Shown: positions 25,987-32,939 of the stretch, in pieces | Position numbering within the stretch: position 1 is the first letter of the stretch | How the letters are laid out: each line of letters starts with the position of its first letter | Assembly: GCA_017645655.1 (NCBI GenBank) | Contig: JAGCNZ010000078.1 | Span: 20,026 to 84,025 of the forward strand | Origin: Bacteroidaceae bacterium | Lineage (GTDB): Bacteria; Bacteroidota; Bacteroidia; Bacteroidales; Bacteroidaceae | Direction of reading: 5' to 3' | DNA: 64,000 nucleotides | Translations under genes and position numbers: made by a program | Notes under the pieces: generated by a model | Databases searched by the model: none | What the model was told of the DNA's origin: nothing | The model's input: the letters and a program-made list of their open reading frames with translations, nothing else

Positions 25987-26030
25987 TACATGAGGGATGT
26001 TGACAAAGATACTGTAAAAAGAAGACAAAG

Positions 26031-26939
26031 ATGGCAGATTTGCGAGTGAAAATAGCCGAGTTGGAGCTGACGAATCCGGTGCTTACGGCAAGCGGAACCT
26101 TTGGCTATGGCGTAGAGTATCAAGACTTTATCGACCTGAGTCAACTGGGCGGCATCATCGTGAAAGGCACTACCCTCGAGCCTCGCGAAGGCAATCCCTA
26201 TCCCCGAATGGCTGAAACGGCGCAGGGGATGCTCAATTGCGTGGGTCTCCAGAACAAGGGTGTTGACTACTTCTGCCAGCACATCTATCCTCAGATAAAG
26301 GACATCAAGACCAACATGATTGTGAATGTGTCCGGCAACAGCCCTGAGGACTATGCCGAATGTGCTGCCCGCATCAATGAACTCGACTGCATTCCAGCCA
26401 TCGAGCTCAACATCTCGTGTCCCAACGTGAAACACGGCGGTATGGCTTTCGGCACGACAACCGAGGGCGCGACGAGTGTTGTGAAGGCCGTCAGGGAGGC
26501 CTACAAGAAGACGCTAATCGTGAAGCTCTCGCCAAATGTGACAAGCATCACGGACATCGCCCTTGCCGTGCAAGATGCTGGCGCCGATGCGGTTAGCCTC
26601 ATCAATACTTTGATGGGAATGGCCATCGACATAGAAAAACGCAAACGCATCCTGAGTATCGGGACAGGAGGACTCAGCGGCCCGTGCATCAAGCCAGTAG
26701 CCCTACGAATGGTTTACCAGGTGGCTCATGCAGTCAAACTGCCCGTCATCGGCCTCGGAGGCATCAGCAGTGCCAAGGATGCAATAGAGTTCCTGCTGGC
26801 AGGAGCAAGCGCGATAGAGATAGGAACAGCCAATTTCCTCGACCCGACCGTTAGTGTCAAGGTGGCTCAGGGCATCGACGAATACCTCGATAAACATGGT
26901 TTCAAGAGTGTTAACGAGATAGTTGGAATCTGCGAATAA
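26031..26939 (+). CDS. pyrD: Dihydroorotate dehydrogenase, class 1B catalytic subunit
   Basis: A 302-residue FMN TIM-barrel enzyme that oxidises dihydroorotate to orotate in pyrimidine synthesis. [11 protein letters not shown] carries the class 1 catalytic Cys, [12 protein letters not shown] and [15 protein letters not shown] are typical for class 1B, and [22 protein letters not shown] forms the FMN phosphate site. It works as a complex with PyrK encoded just upstream, which confirms the 1B assignment. trmD follows after 12 bp. Confidence 0.94.
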   Translation: MADLRVKIAELELTNPVLTASGTFGYGVEYQDFIDLSQLGGIIVKGTTLEPREGNPYPRMAETAQGMLNCVGLQNKGVDYFCQHIYPQIKDIKTNMIVNVSGNSPEDYAECAARINELDCIPAIELNISCPNVKHGGMAFGTTTEGATSVVKAVREAYKKTLIVKLSPNVTSITDIALAVQDAGADAVSLINTLMGMAIDIEKRKRILSIGTGGLSGPCIKPVALRMVYQVAHAVKLPVIGLGGISSAKDAIEFLLAGASAIEIGTANFLDPTVSVKVAQGIDEYLDKHGFKSVNEIVGICE

Positions 26940-26951
26940 GTGAAGTAAGAT

Positions 26952-27668
26952 ATGCGAATAGACATCATCACCGTACTACCCGAGCTGATTCAGGGCTTCA
27001 TGCAGGAGTCCATCGTCGGCAGAGCACAAAAGAAGGGTTTGGTGGAAATACATATCCACAATCTTCGCGACTATACATTGGACAAGTGGAGACGCGTGGA
27101 CGACTATCCTTTCGGGGGATTTGCGGGGATGGTGATGCAGTGCGAACCCATCGACCGCTGCATCTCTGCCTTGACAGCCGAGCGCCATTACGACCAGATT
27201 ATCTTCACGACGCCCGACGGCGAGCAGTTCAATCAGCCGATGGCCAATAGTCTTTCCCTCTGCGAGAACATCATCATCCTTTGCGGACACTATAAAGGCA
27301 TCGACTACCGCATAAGAGAGCACCTCATTACCAAGGAAGTGAGCATCGGCGACTATGTCCTGACAGGTGGAGAACTTGCGGCAGCGGTGATGACGGATGC
27401 TATCGTGCGAATCCTTCCAGGCGCTATCGGCGACGAACAGAGCGCGCTTTCCGACTCGTTTCAGGACAACCTCCTGGCTGCTCCGGTGTACACCAGGCCT
27501 GCTGAATACAAGGGTTGGAAGGTGCCGGAGGTTTTGCTCTCGGGCAACGAACGCCTGATAAAGGAATGGGAATTGCAGCAAAGTCTGGAGCGGACGCAAA
27601 GGCTACGTCCCGATTTGCTCAAGGGCGAGGTCGTTCCAGACATTAAGAAGAAAGGAAAAAACAATTGA
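26952..27668 (+). CDS. trmD: tRNA (guanine-37-N1)-methyltransferase
   Basis: A 238-residue SPOUT methyltransferase that makes m1G37 in tRNAs. The knot motifs are visible: [23 protein letters not shown] and [13 protein letters not shown], all close to the family consensus. The length is normal. It is 12 bp after pyrD and 7 bp before the zeta-like gene, so all are likely on one transcript. Confidence 0.94.
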   Translation: MRIDIITVLPELIQGFMQESIVGRAQKKGLVEIHIHNLRDYTLDKWRRVDDYPFGGFAGMVMQCEPIDRCISALTAERHYDQIIFTTPDGEQFNQPMANSLSLCENIIILCGHYKGIDYRIREHLITKEVSIGDYVLTGGELAAAVMTDAIVRILPGAIGDEQSALSDSFQDNLLAAPVYTRPAEYKGWKVPEVLLSGNERLIKEWELQQSLERTQRLRPDLLKGEVVPDIKKKGKNN

Positions 27669-27675
27669 AAGAGAT

Positions 27676-28284
27676 ATGGAAAAGAAGAAAATGAACCTCT
27701 ACATCATAGCCGGTTGCAACGGTGCAGGCAAGACAACTGCCTCGTTCACGGTGCTGCCGGAGATGTTGGGTTGCCGCGAATTCGTCAATGCCGACGAGAT
27801 AGCAGCCGGTCTCTCGCCCTTCAATCCCGAAGGAGTGGCCATTCAAGCTGGCCGACTTATGATAGACCGCATCATCTATCTGCTGAAGGAAGGCGAGACG
27901 TTTGCCTTCGAGACGACATTGGCAACGCGTTCGTATGTGAAGCTCATCAAGCAGGCACAAAAGCGCGGCTACTTTGTGACGCTGCTCTTCTTCCTGCTAA
28001 GTACCCCAGAACAAGCTATTGCCCGAGTGGCAAAACGCGTGGCAATGGGCGGTCACAACATACCGACCGACGTAATTCTGCGGCGTTACGAAGCAGGTCT
28101 GAGCAACCTCTTCCAGCTCTATATGCCGGTTGTGGACAGCTGGTCGCTCTATGACAACAGCGATTGTCCTGCGGTTCATCTCGCATCTGGGCTGGGCGGA
28201 GACAAGGTAATGGTTTATGAAGATGAAGCTTTTGCGAAGCTTCAAGAGAAATATGGCAAGCCGGAGGAGGGCGAGAAGGCATGA
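27676..28284 (+). CDS. Zeta-toxin-like P-loop kinase
   Basis: A 202-residue protein with an N-terminal Walker A (AGCNGAGKTTAS), FVNADEIAAGLSPFNPE and AFETTLATRSY, matching the zeta-toxin/predicted ABC-type ATPase group (COG4185). Zeta toxins phosphorylate UDP-GlcNAc, but chromosomal relatives of this group are often uncharacterised and not proven toxic. Its stop overlaps the ATG of a small gene by 4 bp. The position behind trmD suggests a stable chromosomal locus. Confidence 0.85.
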   Translation: MEKKKMNLYIIAGCNGAGKTTASFTVLPEMLGCREFVNADEIAAGLSPFNPEGVAIQAGRLMIDRIIYLLKEGETFAFETTLATRSYVKLIKQAQKRGYFVTLLFFLLSTPEQAIARVAKRVAMGGHNIPTDVILRRYEAGLSNLFQLYMPVVDSWSLYDNSDCPAVHLASGLGGDKVMVYEDEAFAKLQEKYGKPEEGEKA

Positions 28285-28490
28285 AAGAGAAAGAGATACT
28301 CGAGATGCAGCGCCTCATAGACGAAGGCGTTCGCAAGGCCCAGTACCGCCTGTTGCAACGTGCCGGTGCGGCTGGCCAGAGCCTTGTTGTGTGCCGTGGC
28401 GGCAAGATACTCGAGCTGGTTCCGGAGGTGGAGCCAAGCTTGTCCGACAGAGATAGCGGCGACCCCTTGGCGCGTCGCAAGCAGCGATAA
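28281..28490 (+). CDS. Small protein paired with the zeta-like kinase
   Basis: A 69-residue basic protein, partly helical (EKEILEMQRLIDEGVRKAQYRLL), with a middle GQSLVVCRGGKILEL and a charged tail. The 4 bp ATGA overlap with the kinase gene indicates translational coupling, and a strong terminator follows 5 bp after its stop. I do not recognise the family. An antitoxin or regulatory partner is a reasonable guess from arrangement only; unlike epsilon-zeta, it lies downstream. Confidence 0.75.
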   Translation: MKEKEILEMQRLIDEGVRKAQYRLLQRAGAAGQSLVVCRGGKILELVPEVEPSLSDRDSGDPLARRKQR

Positions 28491-28494
28491 AAAG

Positions 28495-28531
28495 AAAGCC
28501 GTGTCCCTATGTTGAGAGGCACGGCTTTTTT
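28495..28531 (+). terminator. Terminator after the zeta-like gene pair
   Basis: The stem AAAGCCGTG (28495-28503) pairs with CACGGCTTT (28520-28528) and is followed by a T run to 28531. It ends the pyrK-to-small-protein unit and may also serve the convergent barrel gene. Confidence 0.88.
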
Positions 28532-28547
28532 GTGTTTCCGAACGATT

Positions 28548-29198
28548 TCAGAACCCTACACCAAAGTGTACGCCACATTCGCGAACGCCCGGGTACTTGC
28601 TCGAGTCGCGGAAGTCGCGTGAATAACTAATGCCGAGGAAGTAGCGCTTCAAGTAGAAGCGAAGCCCTGCTTGCCATGATACCTGGAAGTGATGCCAATC
28701 GTAAGGATTGCCTATCAGGCTTGTGCTTTCGTCTCCCGTATGTTCCCGAGCCATCGCGATGGCACGTATTGAAGCACCCGCATAAGGAGCGAGAGCGAAA
28801 TCTTTTTCCTTCCAGGGATACCACTTGTACATGACGTTGACAGGAATGCGGAAAGTCAGGACGCGAGCGTTCAGCTCGCTTGTCTCCCAAGAGAACTTCA
28901 TGTTTGCGCCGACTTCCACGAAGTAGGGCATGTCCTCCACCACTTCGATGAAGCGGCTATAGCCTAAAGTGAACTCGTTGAAATGGAGGCGTTTGGTGTC
29001 TTCGCCCACTTTATATCGAGCGGGCGAGTACTGGAGGTAGAATGCGTTCTTGTATTCCTTGTGCTGAGGTTTCGGAGTTTCCTCCTCATCGTCGAGGGTC
29101 CATTCCTCTACCTCGACGGTGTCGTCGAATTGTGCATGGGCGTTTAGTCCGAAACAAAGCACAACAAACAGAGCCATCTTAATTCGGGTGGTAATCAT
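28548..29198 (-). CDS. Outer membrane beta-barrel protein
   Basis: A 216-residue protein with a signal peptide (MITTRIKMALFVVLCFGLNAHAQ), a short acidic segment (EEWTLDDEEE), and alternating hydrophobic/polar strands rich in Tyr and Phe, ending in GVHFGVGF with a terminal Phe as in many outer membrane barrels. It resembles PorT/OmpW-type small barrels, but I cannot name a family. An in-frame ATG 9 bp upstream is an alternative start. Confidence 0.75.
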   Translation of the reverse strand: MITTRIKMALFVVLCFGLNAHAQFDDTVEVEEWTLDDEEETPKPQHKEYKNAFYLQYSPARYKVGEDTKRLHFNEFTLGYSRFIEVVEDMPYFVEVGANMKFSWETSELNARVLTFRIPVNVMYKWYPWKEKDFALAPYAGASIRAIAMAREHTGDESTSLIGNPYDWHHFQVSWQAGLRFYLKRYFLGISYSRDFRDSSKYPGVRECGVHFGVGF

Positions 29199-29243
29199 GG
29201 CTGCCAAGAGTTTAGAGCGTGTGTGAAATCGGGTGGGGTAGCG

Positions 29244-29409
29244 CTACGAGCGTTTTGTCATGATGATGTGCGTCACGATGCCTGCGATGATGATGAGCAG
29301 AGCGCCGATGTTGTAGAAGTTGTAGTCTTCGAGGCTGAATGCGTAGCTGAGAATCAGCATCAATGCACCGAGCACAATCAGGATGATACCCAAGTTCTGT
29401 TTGTTCATA
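29244..29409 (-). pseudogene. Small membrane protein with apparent frameshift near its start
   Basis: An ATG at 29409 lies 32 bp after a TATCTTTG box, but it is one base out of frame with a convincing hydrophobic peptide that ends at 29244 (NLGIILIVLGALMLILSY, then NIGALLIIIAGIVTHIIM and KRS). Removing one base from the A run (plus-strand T at 29400-29403) would give about 54 residues starting MNKQNLG with two membrane segments. Alternatively translation starts internally at 29360 (38 residues) or at a non-ATG codon. A sequencing error is also possible. Confidence 0.55.
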
Positions 29410-29440
29410 GTCTTATGTCGTATTTGTGTTTTTGTTCTGC

Positions 29441-29448
29441 AAAGATAT
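29441..29448 (-). promoter_or_regulatory. -7 box for the small membrane protein
   Basis: TATCTTTG on the minus strand, 32 bp before the ATG at 29409. It supports the idea that a real gene lies downstream. Confidence 0.6.
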
Positions 29449-29524
29449 AAAATATAATTAAGAATAAAGGAAGAAGAGCAAAGTTTTTTTCTTTATTAGG
29501 TGAATTTCTTCCTTCTTCCCTCTT

Positions 29525-29944
29525 CTAAAACTGCCACCACTTTTTCTTTGGCTTAGGGTCGTCGAAGGAGAAGCGTTCGTTCATGATTTGCGCATAGGTT
29601 TTCCTTTCGGTAATCATCTGGTAGATGGTTCCCCAGTCGGGCAGCCCGCCAACGTTGCGGTCGTCTATCCAGACATCGGCTTTCAGCTTTCGGCTGAAAC
29701 TGCGGTTCTTGCCCTCCTCCTCCTCGGGAAAGTCCTTGTTGATGGCATAGAACTCCACGCCCCTCTTGCGGCACCATTCCACAGCTTCCTCGAGGAGTCG
29801 GCCCTCGCGAACGGTCCAAAGGATCAGTTTGTGGCGTTGCTCGATGAGCATCCTCAGCGTTTGAGTGGCGAAGGGAAGTTCCTTCCCGATTTCCGGATAA
29901 CGGTGCTCGACGATAGTACCGTCGAAGTCAACAGCGATGGTCAT
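29525..29944 (-). CDS. Small HAD-like hydrolase
   Basis: A 139-residue HAD-fold protein: the motif I-like AVDFDGTIVEHRYP at the start holds both Asp residues, LILWTVREGRLLEEA gives motif II Thr, and ADVWIDDRNVGG gives the acidic motif. It has no cap domain, and the length resembles small Bacteroides HAD proteins such as the structurally known BT0820-type. The substrate is unknown. A TACCTTTG box lies 21 bp upstream, giving a very short leader. Confidence 0.82.
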   Translation of the reverse strand: MTIAVDFDGTIVEHRYPEIGKELPFATQTLRMLIEQRHKLILWTVREGRLLEEAVEWCRKRGVEFYAINKDFPEEEEGKNRSFSRKLKADVWIDDRNVGGLPDWGTIYQMITERKTYAQIMNERFSFDDPKPKKKWWQF

Positions 29945-29964
29945 AGCTTTTGCATAATTTTTTG

Positions 29965-29972
29965 CAAAGGTA
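29965..29972 (-). promoter_or_regulatory. -7 box of the HAD-like gene
   Basis: TACCTTTG on the minus strand, followed by CAAAAAATTATG-rich leader sequence. It is divergent from the box at 30017-30024. Confidence 0.6.
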
Positions 29973-30016
29973 CGAAAAAAAAATGAAAGAATGAAAAATG
30001 ATACAATAAAAAGTCT

Positions 30017-30024
30017 TACCTTTG
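30017..30024 (+). promoter_or_regulatory. -7 box of the orphan Wza-like gene
   Basis: TACCTTTG lies 86 bp upstream of the ATG at 30110. A -33 TTG is not clear. Confidence 0.5.
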
Positions 30025-30109
30025 CATTGAAATTTGAAGAATGAAGATAGAAAATTGATAATTGCCTTGCGCATTAAAGCGTCGCCCTAACCAATAACCT
30101 CAAAATATA

Positions 30110-30922
30110 ATGAAGAAATCATCCCTTTTGCTCGCCTTCATGGCAATACTCATGATGACGGGCTGCGTGTCAACCAAGAAGTTAGTGTATTTCCAAGACC
30201 CCGATGAAGTGTACCGCCAGGGACAACAGATTTTGCAGCAGTATGAGATGCGCCTCAAGCCTGCCGACCAAGTCCTTGTCAAGGTGACTTGCAGCGAGCC
30301 TGAGCTCCTCACCATCTTTGCGCAGGACGTCGTGATGGGCACCGCTGGCACCACCAACACCTCCAGCATCTCTACCTCGGGCAGCATGACAAACGCCTAT
30401 GGATATACCGTCAGCAACGACGGTATCATCACACTTCCCGCTGTGGGGCGTGTCGAGGTGGTCGGACTCACCTCCGACCAGGCAGCGCGCCGCATCGAGC
30501 AGCGCATCGTCGAGGCCAACCTCATCAAAGACCCCGAAGTGACCGTGCGCCTTCTCAACGCCCGAGTCGCGGTGCTCGGTGCCGTCAAATCCCCTCAGGT
30601 TGTCAGTCTCACCAGCGAGCGCAACACCATCCTCGACGTCCTCTCCCAGTGTGGCGACATCGCCGACACCGGACTGCGCCAGAAACTTACCCTCTATCGT
30701 GAAGAAAACGGCGTGCGCACCAAGTATCCCATCGACCTCACCAAGGCTGACGTCTTCAACAGCCCCGCCTTTTATGTGCAGCAAAACGACATGATCTACG
30801 TCGAGCCTAACAAGAGCCAGAGCGTCAAGAGCAGCGCCTTCTACACCTTCCTCGGAGCCGGCGCAGCCATCCTCAGCGTCATCTCGGCCATCGTCACCAT
30901 CGTCGTCGTCACAACGAAATAG
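30110..30922 (+). CDS. Wza-like polysaccharide export lipoprotein
   Basis: A 270-residue outer-membrane export protein. The lipobox is LMMTGC with Cys at 19, followed by KKLVYFQD, which is typical of Bacteroidales Wza proteins. A Poly_export domain (RLKPADQVLVKV to TVRLLNA, about 50-150) and an SLBB domain (VLGAVKSPQVVSLTSERNTILDVLSQCG) precede a C-terminal membrane segment. No Wzc, glycosyltransferase or other export gene adjoins it, so it is an orphan relative to the locus at 6.7-20.4 kb. Confidence 0.9.
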   Translation: MKKSSLLLAFMAILMMTGCVSTKKLVYFQDPDEVYRQGQQILQQYEMRLKPADQVLVKVTCSEPELLTIFAQDVVMGTAGTTNTSSISTSGSMTNAYGYTVSNDGIITLPAVGRVEVVGLTSDQAARRIEQRIVEANLIKDPEVTVRLLNARVAVLGAVKSPQVVSLTSERNTILDVLSQCGDIADTGLRQKLTLYREENGVRTKYPIDLTKADVFNSPAFYVQQNDMIYVEPNKSQSVKSSAFYTFLGAGAAILSVISAIVTIVVVTTK

Positions 30923-31451
30923 TGCCCCATTCCGACGGAGCGATACTCGCAATGTCGAACCCATCCAGCCACAGGCCTTCGGAGACGTTCCGGAGGCCTT
31001 TTCTGTTCAAGTATTTCCGAGGGAAAGCCTTCAGGAGGAGACAATGACGGAAAAGCCTCACGTTCGAAGGCAGAGAGAAAAGCTCCCTGTTTTTCACCGA
31101 CGCCAGCTCCACTGGGATGCAAAGTTCCGCATCCGAGCAGAGCGAGTCCGCAGCCAGCAAGATATTGCTCTGGTTGTCCGCATCCGCAGCAAACACCGCA
31201 TTGCCCATCGCACGGGGCGCCGTGCCCACCACGTAGCCCACGACCCACACCGGCACGTCATCCGCCAAGTCGCATCGCCACACATCCGTCACCGTGAAAG
31301 GCATAGACCTCGAGCCCATGCCAGTGCCCACAATTGTCTCCGGCACCTCCGTCGCACCCGCCTCCGCCGGCTCCCCGACCAGGTCAGTCTTCTGGCAGCA
31401 GGCAAGCAACGGGCAGAGGAGCAGCAGGCTAATCCTCCTCCGTGAAAGCAT
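30909..31451 (-). CDS. Lipoprotein with DUF6359-like domain
   Basis: A 180-residue predicted lipoprotein (LLLLCPLLACC, with two adjacent Cys at the end of the signal). The middle VPVWVVGYVVGTAPRAMGNAVF...NQSNILLAAD and CIPVEL recalls the DUF6359 OB-like domain of Bacteroidales surface proteins; this is from memory of the pattern. Its 3' end overlaps the convergent Wza-like gene by 14 bp, and its 5' end overlaps a small membrane gene by 23 bp. Function unknown. Confidence 0.7.
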   Translation of the reverse strand: MLSRRRISLLLLCPLLACCQKTDLVGEPAEAGATEVPETIVGTGMGSRSMPFTVTDVWRCDLADDVPVWVVGYVVGTAPRAMGNAVFAADADNQSNILLAADSLCSDAELCIPVELASVKNRELFSLPSNVRLFRHCLLLKAFPRKYLNRKGLRNVSEGLWLDGFDIASIAPSEWGTISL

Positions 31452-31563
31452 TCAGCACCTTTTTGTAAACCTTTGGGAGATTGTTTTTATAATAGAAAGA
31501 GTCGCCCCAGAGCAACAAGTAAACTAGGCAGACGAAGATGCCCCATCCAATCAGAATCATCAT
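31429..31563 (-). CDS. 44-residue single-span membrane protein
   Basis: A short frame starting ATGATG encodes ILIGWGIFVCLVYLLLWGDS (one membrane segment) and a charged tail ending FTEED. It has a good promoter 34 bp upstream and its end overlaps the start of the lipoprotein gene by 23 bp in another frame. The promoter, membrane segment and overlap support a real gene. I do not recognise a family. Translation through it may deliver ribosomes to the lipoprotein start. Confidence 0.6.
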   Translation of the reverse strand: MMILIGWGIFVCLVYLLLWGDSFYYKNNLPKVYKKVLNAFTEED

Positions 31564-31596
31564 ATCGCAACAATTGCTTAAATGTATTTACTGATG

Positions 31597-31625
31597 CAAA
31601 GTTACGATTTTTTCTGAATAATCAA
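31597..31625 (-). promoter_or_regulatory. Promoter of the small membrane protein and lipoprotein genes
   Basis: TAACTTTG at 31604-31597 and TTG at 31625-31623 on the minus strand, 18 bp apart, a fair Bacteroidetes promoter. Confidence 0.65.
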
Positions 31626-31762
31626 GCGAAATCTGCAAAGAAATCTCATGGGCGATGCATTATTTTGCCGGAGCGCCTCGTCGCCTGTGCCCCCCAAGGC
31701 TGTCGCATCGGCCATGTCGTCGTGACTTACAGCCAGACTACACATGTAGGGAAGATTGATTT

Positions 31763-31827
31763 GTCATGATGATTCAATTGAACGGTCATGATGATTCAAT
31801 TGAACGTTCATGATGATTCAATCAACG
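31763..31827 (+). repeat. Three tandem 21-22 bp repeats of a third sequence family
   Basis: Units are 31763-31784 and 31785-31806 (identical, beginning GTCATGATGA and ending CAATTGAACG) and 31807-31827 (21 bp, diverged at the end). The unit holds a TCATGA palindrome where the main family has CACGTG. It lies in the 437-bp gap between divergent promoters; the rest of that gap shows no gene. Confidence 0.88.
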
Positions 31828-31944
31828 CAACGTGTAAAATCGACCTTGAGGATGTGTGAAAAGAGATGTCTCATCTGCTTATGCCGACCGACGGGACATT
31901 TTGTGTGATTTGGCGGGACGGGATGAAACTTTCTGCCCAGTTGC

Positions 31945-31975
31945 TTGCTTCGTAAAGAAAAACTCGTTATCTTTG
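31945..31975 (+). promoter_or_regulatory. Promoter of the FimB-like lipoprotein gene
   Basis: TTG at 31945-31947 and TATCTTTG at 31968-31975 are 20 bp apart. The leader to the ATG at 32001 is about 20 bases. Confidence 0.75.
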
Positions 31976-32000
31976 TAGCGTCATAACAATTCGAAGCAAT

Positions 32001-32939
32001 ATGAAACGCCTTCAATTTCAGCTCGCAAGCCTTTGCCTGATGCTTGCCGCCCTGATGTCTTGCCAGTCGGGACCAGACGAAACGTCCGCGCCTGAAGGAC
32101 AATGCACGGTTACTTTCTCTGTCTCTAACTATCGGCAAGTAAGTTTCGACGACCTGTCTTCGTCGGCAACGAGCCGGGCTGACGATGCGATTGTGATGAG
32201 CTTAGCCAACCTGTCGCTCACCGTCTTTAATGCAGAGACCGGTGAACGCGTGATGCCGACCATCCTCCACAAGAGTTCTGATTACGATAGCGACGCTGAG
32301 ACGGCGATGACTTTCCCTCAGTTCGCGGTCAACTTGCCCTATGGACGTTATCGCATCCTTGTGCTGGGCTACAACGGCTCACGCGAGTGCACCGTCGCTT
32401 CGCTCAATCACATCTCCTGGGCTGACGACTACGTCCCTAACACATTCCTTTATCAAGAGGAGTTCTCGCTCAATGAGGAGAGCAGCCTCAACAAGGAGAT
32501 TACTCTCAAGCACGTAGTGGCTGCATTTCGTGTGACGGCAGAAGATGCCATTCCCGCCGCGATGCAGAAGATGCGCTTCATCAGTACGGCGGGCGGTACT
32601 GTGCTCGATGCGACGACCGGCTTTGCACCCCAGAGCACGGGCAGAACGTCGGAAATTGTCGTCCCTGCTAATTATGCGGGCAAGGCTGGCGTTGACTTCA
32701 CCGTTTACCTCTTTTTGCCTGAGGAACAGGCTACTGGCAACTATACCGTCCAGGCGCTTGGCAGCGGCAATGCCGTCCTTTGCGAGAAGCACTTCTACGA
32801 CGTGCCGCTTCGCATCAACTTCTTGACGGAATGGAAGGGCAAGGCGTTCGAGGCGTCCGACGATAACGTGCCGAGCGTTCAGAGCGGTTTGAACGTCAAA
32901 TGGAACATGGAGTGGGCCGACACGATACGGCTTTATTAA
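32001..32939 (+). CDS. FimB/Mfa2-like fimbrial anchor lipoprotein
   Basis: A 312-residue lipoprotein with lipobox LAALMSC (Cys near 21) and a two-domain beta-rich layout typical of the FimB/Mfa2 family: LSLTVFNAETGERV, FAVNLPYGRYRILVLGYN and LKHVVAAFRVT match the recurrent family pattern. These proteins anchor and cap type V fimbriae on the outer membrane. No fimbrillin shaft gene is next to it, so it may be a stand-alone adhesin. It converges with the TonB receptor gene with a 4 bp overlap. Confidence 0.75.
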   Translation: MKRLQFQLASLCLMLAALMSCQSGPDETSAPEGQCTVTFSVSNYRQVSFDDLSSSATSRADDAIVMSLANLSLTVFNAETGERVMPTILHKSSDYDSDAETAMTFPQFAVNLPYGRYRILVLGYNGSRECTVASLNHISWADDYVPNTFLYQEEFSLNEESSLNKEITLKHVVAAFRVTAEDAIPAAMQKMRFISTAGGTVLDATTGFAPQSTGRTSEIVVPANYAGKAGVDFTVYLFLPEEQATGNYTVQALGSGNAVLCEKHFYDVPLRINFLTEWKGKAFEASDDNVPSVQSGLNVKWNMEWADTIRLY

